Below are positions 63,916-64,000 of a DNA stretch of 64,000 bases, piece by piece. The notes under the pieces are model-generated. The model was not told where the DNA came from, made no database searches, and saw only the letters and a program-made list of their open reading frames with translations. Each line of letters opens with the position of its first letter. Within the stretch, counting starts at the first letter, position 1. A program made the position numbers and the translations under genes. The stretch is from Deltaproteobacteria bacterium (GTDB lineage Bacteria; Myxococcota_A; UBA796; GCA-2862545). The stretch lies in contig SBGP01000098.1 of NCBI GenBank assembly GCA_006226595.1, positions 62,001 through 126,000 of the forward strand. Direction: 5' to 3'.

Positions 63916-64000
63916 GGGTTCCTCCGGGGTTGGAGCGCCGGGCGGCAGTGCGCTGGGGGGTGCACATGCAGACGCCCGGGTCTCCCCGGTCTTCACCGCG

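Overview
The window comes from a GC-rich bacterium with short intergenic gaps (none over about 280 bases) and heavy use of GTGA/ATGA start-stop overlaps. Several things suggest a Myxococcota-like (former deltaproteobacterial) genome: many lipoproteins with Asp/Ser/Thr linkers or regular cysteine repeats, a Ser/Thr kinase fused to an NTPase and a TPR-like tail, an FHA-fused cyclase, an NtrC-type activator and several sigma factors. No rRNA gene, tRNA gene, CRISPR array or intact transposase was seen, so this placement rests on protein style only.

Region by region. 1-5.5 kb: a partial NtrC-family activator with a degenerate receiver, a histidine phosphatase, a Pro/Ala-linker protein, Hsp33, a lone DsbD-alpha-like secreted domain, an acetyltransferase and a divergent glycosyltransferase. 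5.5-9 kb: a 177-bp inverted-repeat element, mpl (murein-peptide recycling), an unknown protein and a quinone-oxidoreductase-like enzyme. 9-11.2 kb: two exported hydrolases. 11.4-14.8 kb: a translationally coupled operon of class III aminotransferase, LuxE-like acyl-activating enzyme and LuxC-like acyl reductase, which together could turn a carboxylic acid into a primary amine; this is the strongest candidate for an undescribed pathway. 15-20 kb: HNH protein, ECF sigma, a sigma-70 factor, trpS, an Asp-rich lipoprotein and fabH. 20-25.8 kb: a membrane protein, a glycosyltransferase, a TrmA/RlmD-type RNA methyltransferase and an M1 aminopeptidase with a HEAT-like tail.

25.9-34 kb: a small Cys lipoprotein, a VOC protein coupled to a GNAT-like protein, a ubiquitin-fold MoaD/ThiS-like protein coupled to a beta-propeller, a propeller lipoprotein with a hairpin over its ribosome binding site, a metallophosphoesterase and lon. 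A second copy of the inverted-repeat element (176 bp) is inserted exactly at the lon stop codon with a CTAG duplication. 34-41 kb: a nine-repeat CX6C-X9-CX6C lipoprotein, bioB, a small exported protein, a polysaccharide deacetylase on a long Asp/Ser linker, an amidohydrolase lipoprotein and a cyclase-FHA protein with a C-terminal anchor. 41.3-44.6 kb: a purine (urate/allantoate) degradation cluster with an allantoicase-OHCU decarboxylase fusion, HIU hydrolase and a CitE-like enzyme that may use the released glyoxylate.

44.6-54.5 kb: a membrane-PAS protein, a GPP34 (Golgi phosphoprotein 3-like) protein coupled to a CAP-domain protein, a three-gene kinase operon, a large spermidine-synthase-like membrane protein and a trio of tiny envelope genes. 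54.5-59.6 kb: an SDR enzyme with a divergent LysR regulator, an aldo/keto reductase, an amino-acid permease and a methyltransferase. 59.7 kb to the end: a Ski2-like helicase, a TPR-like protein and a secreted protein with a cysteine at exactly every 13th residue.
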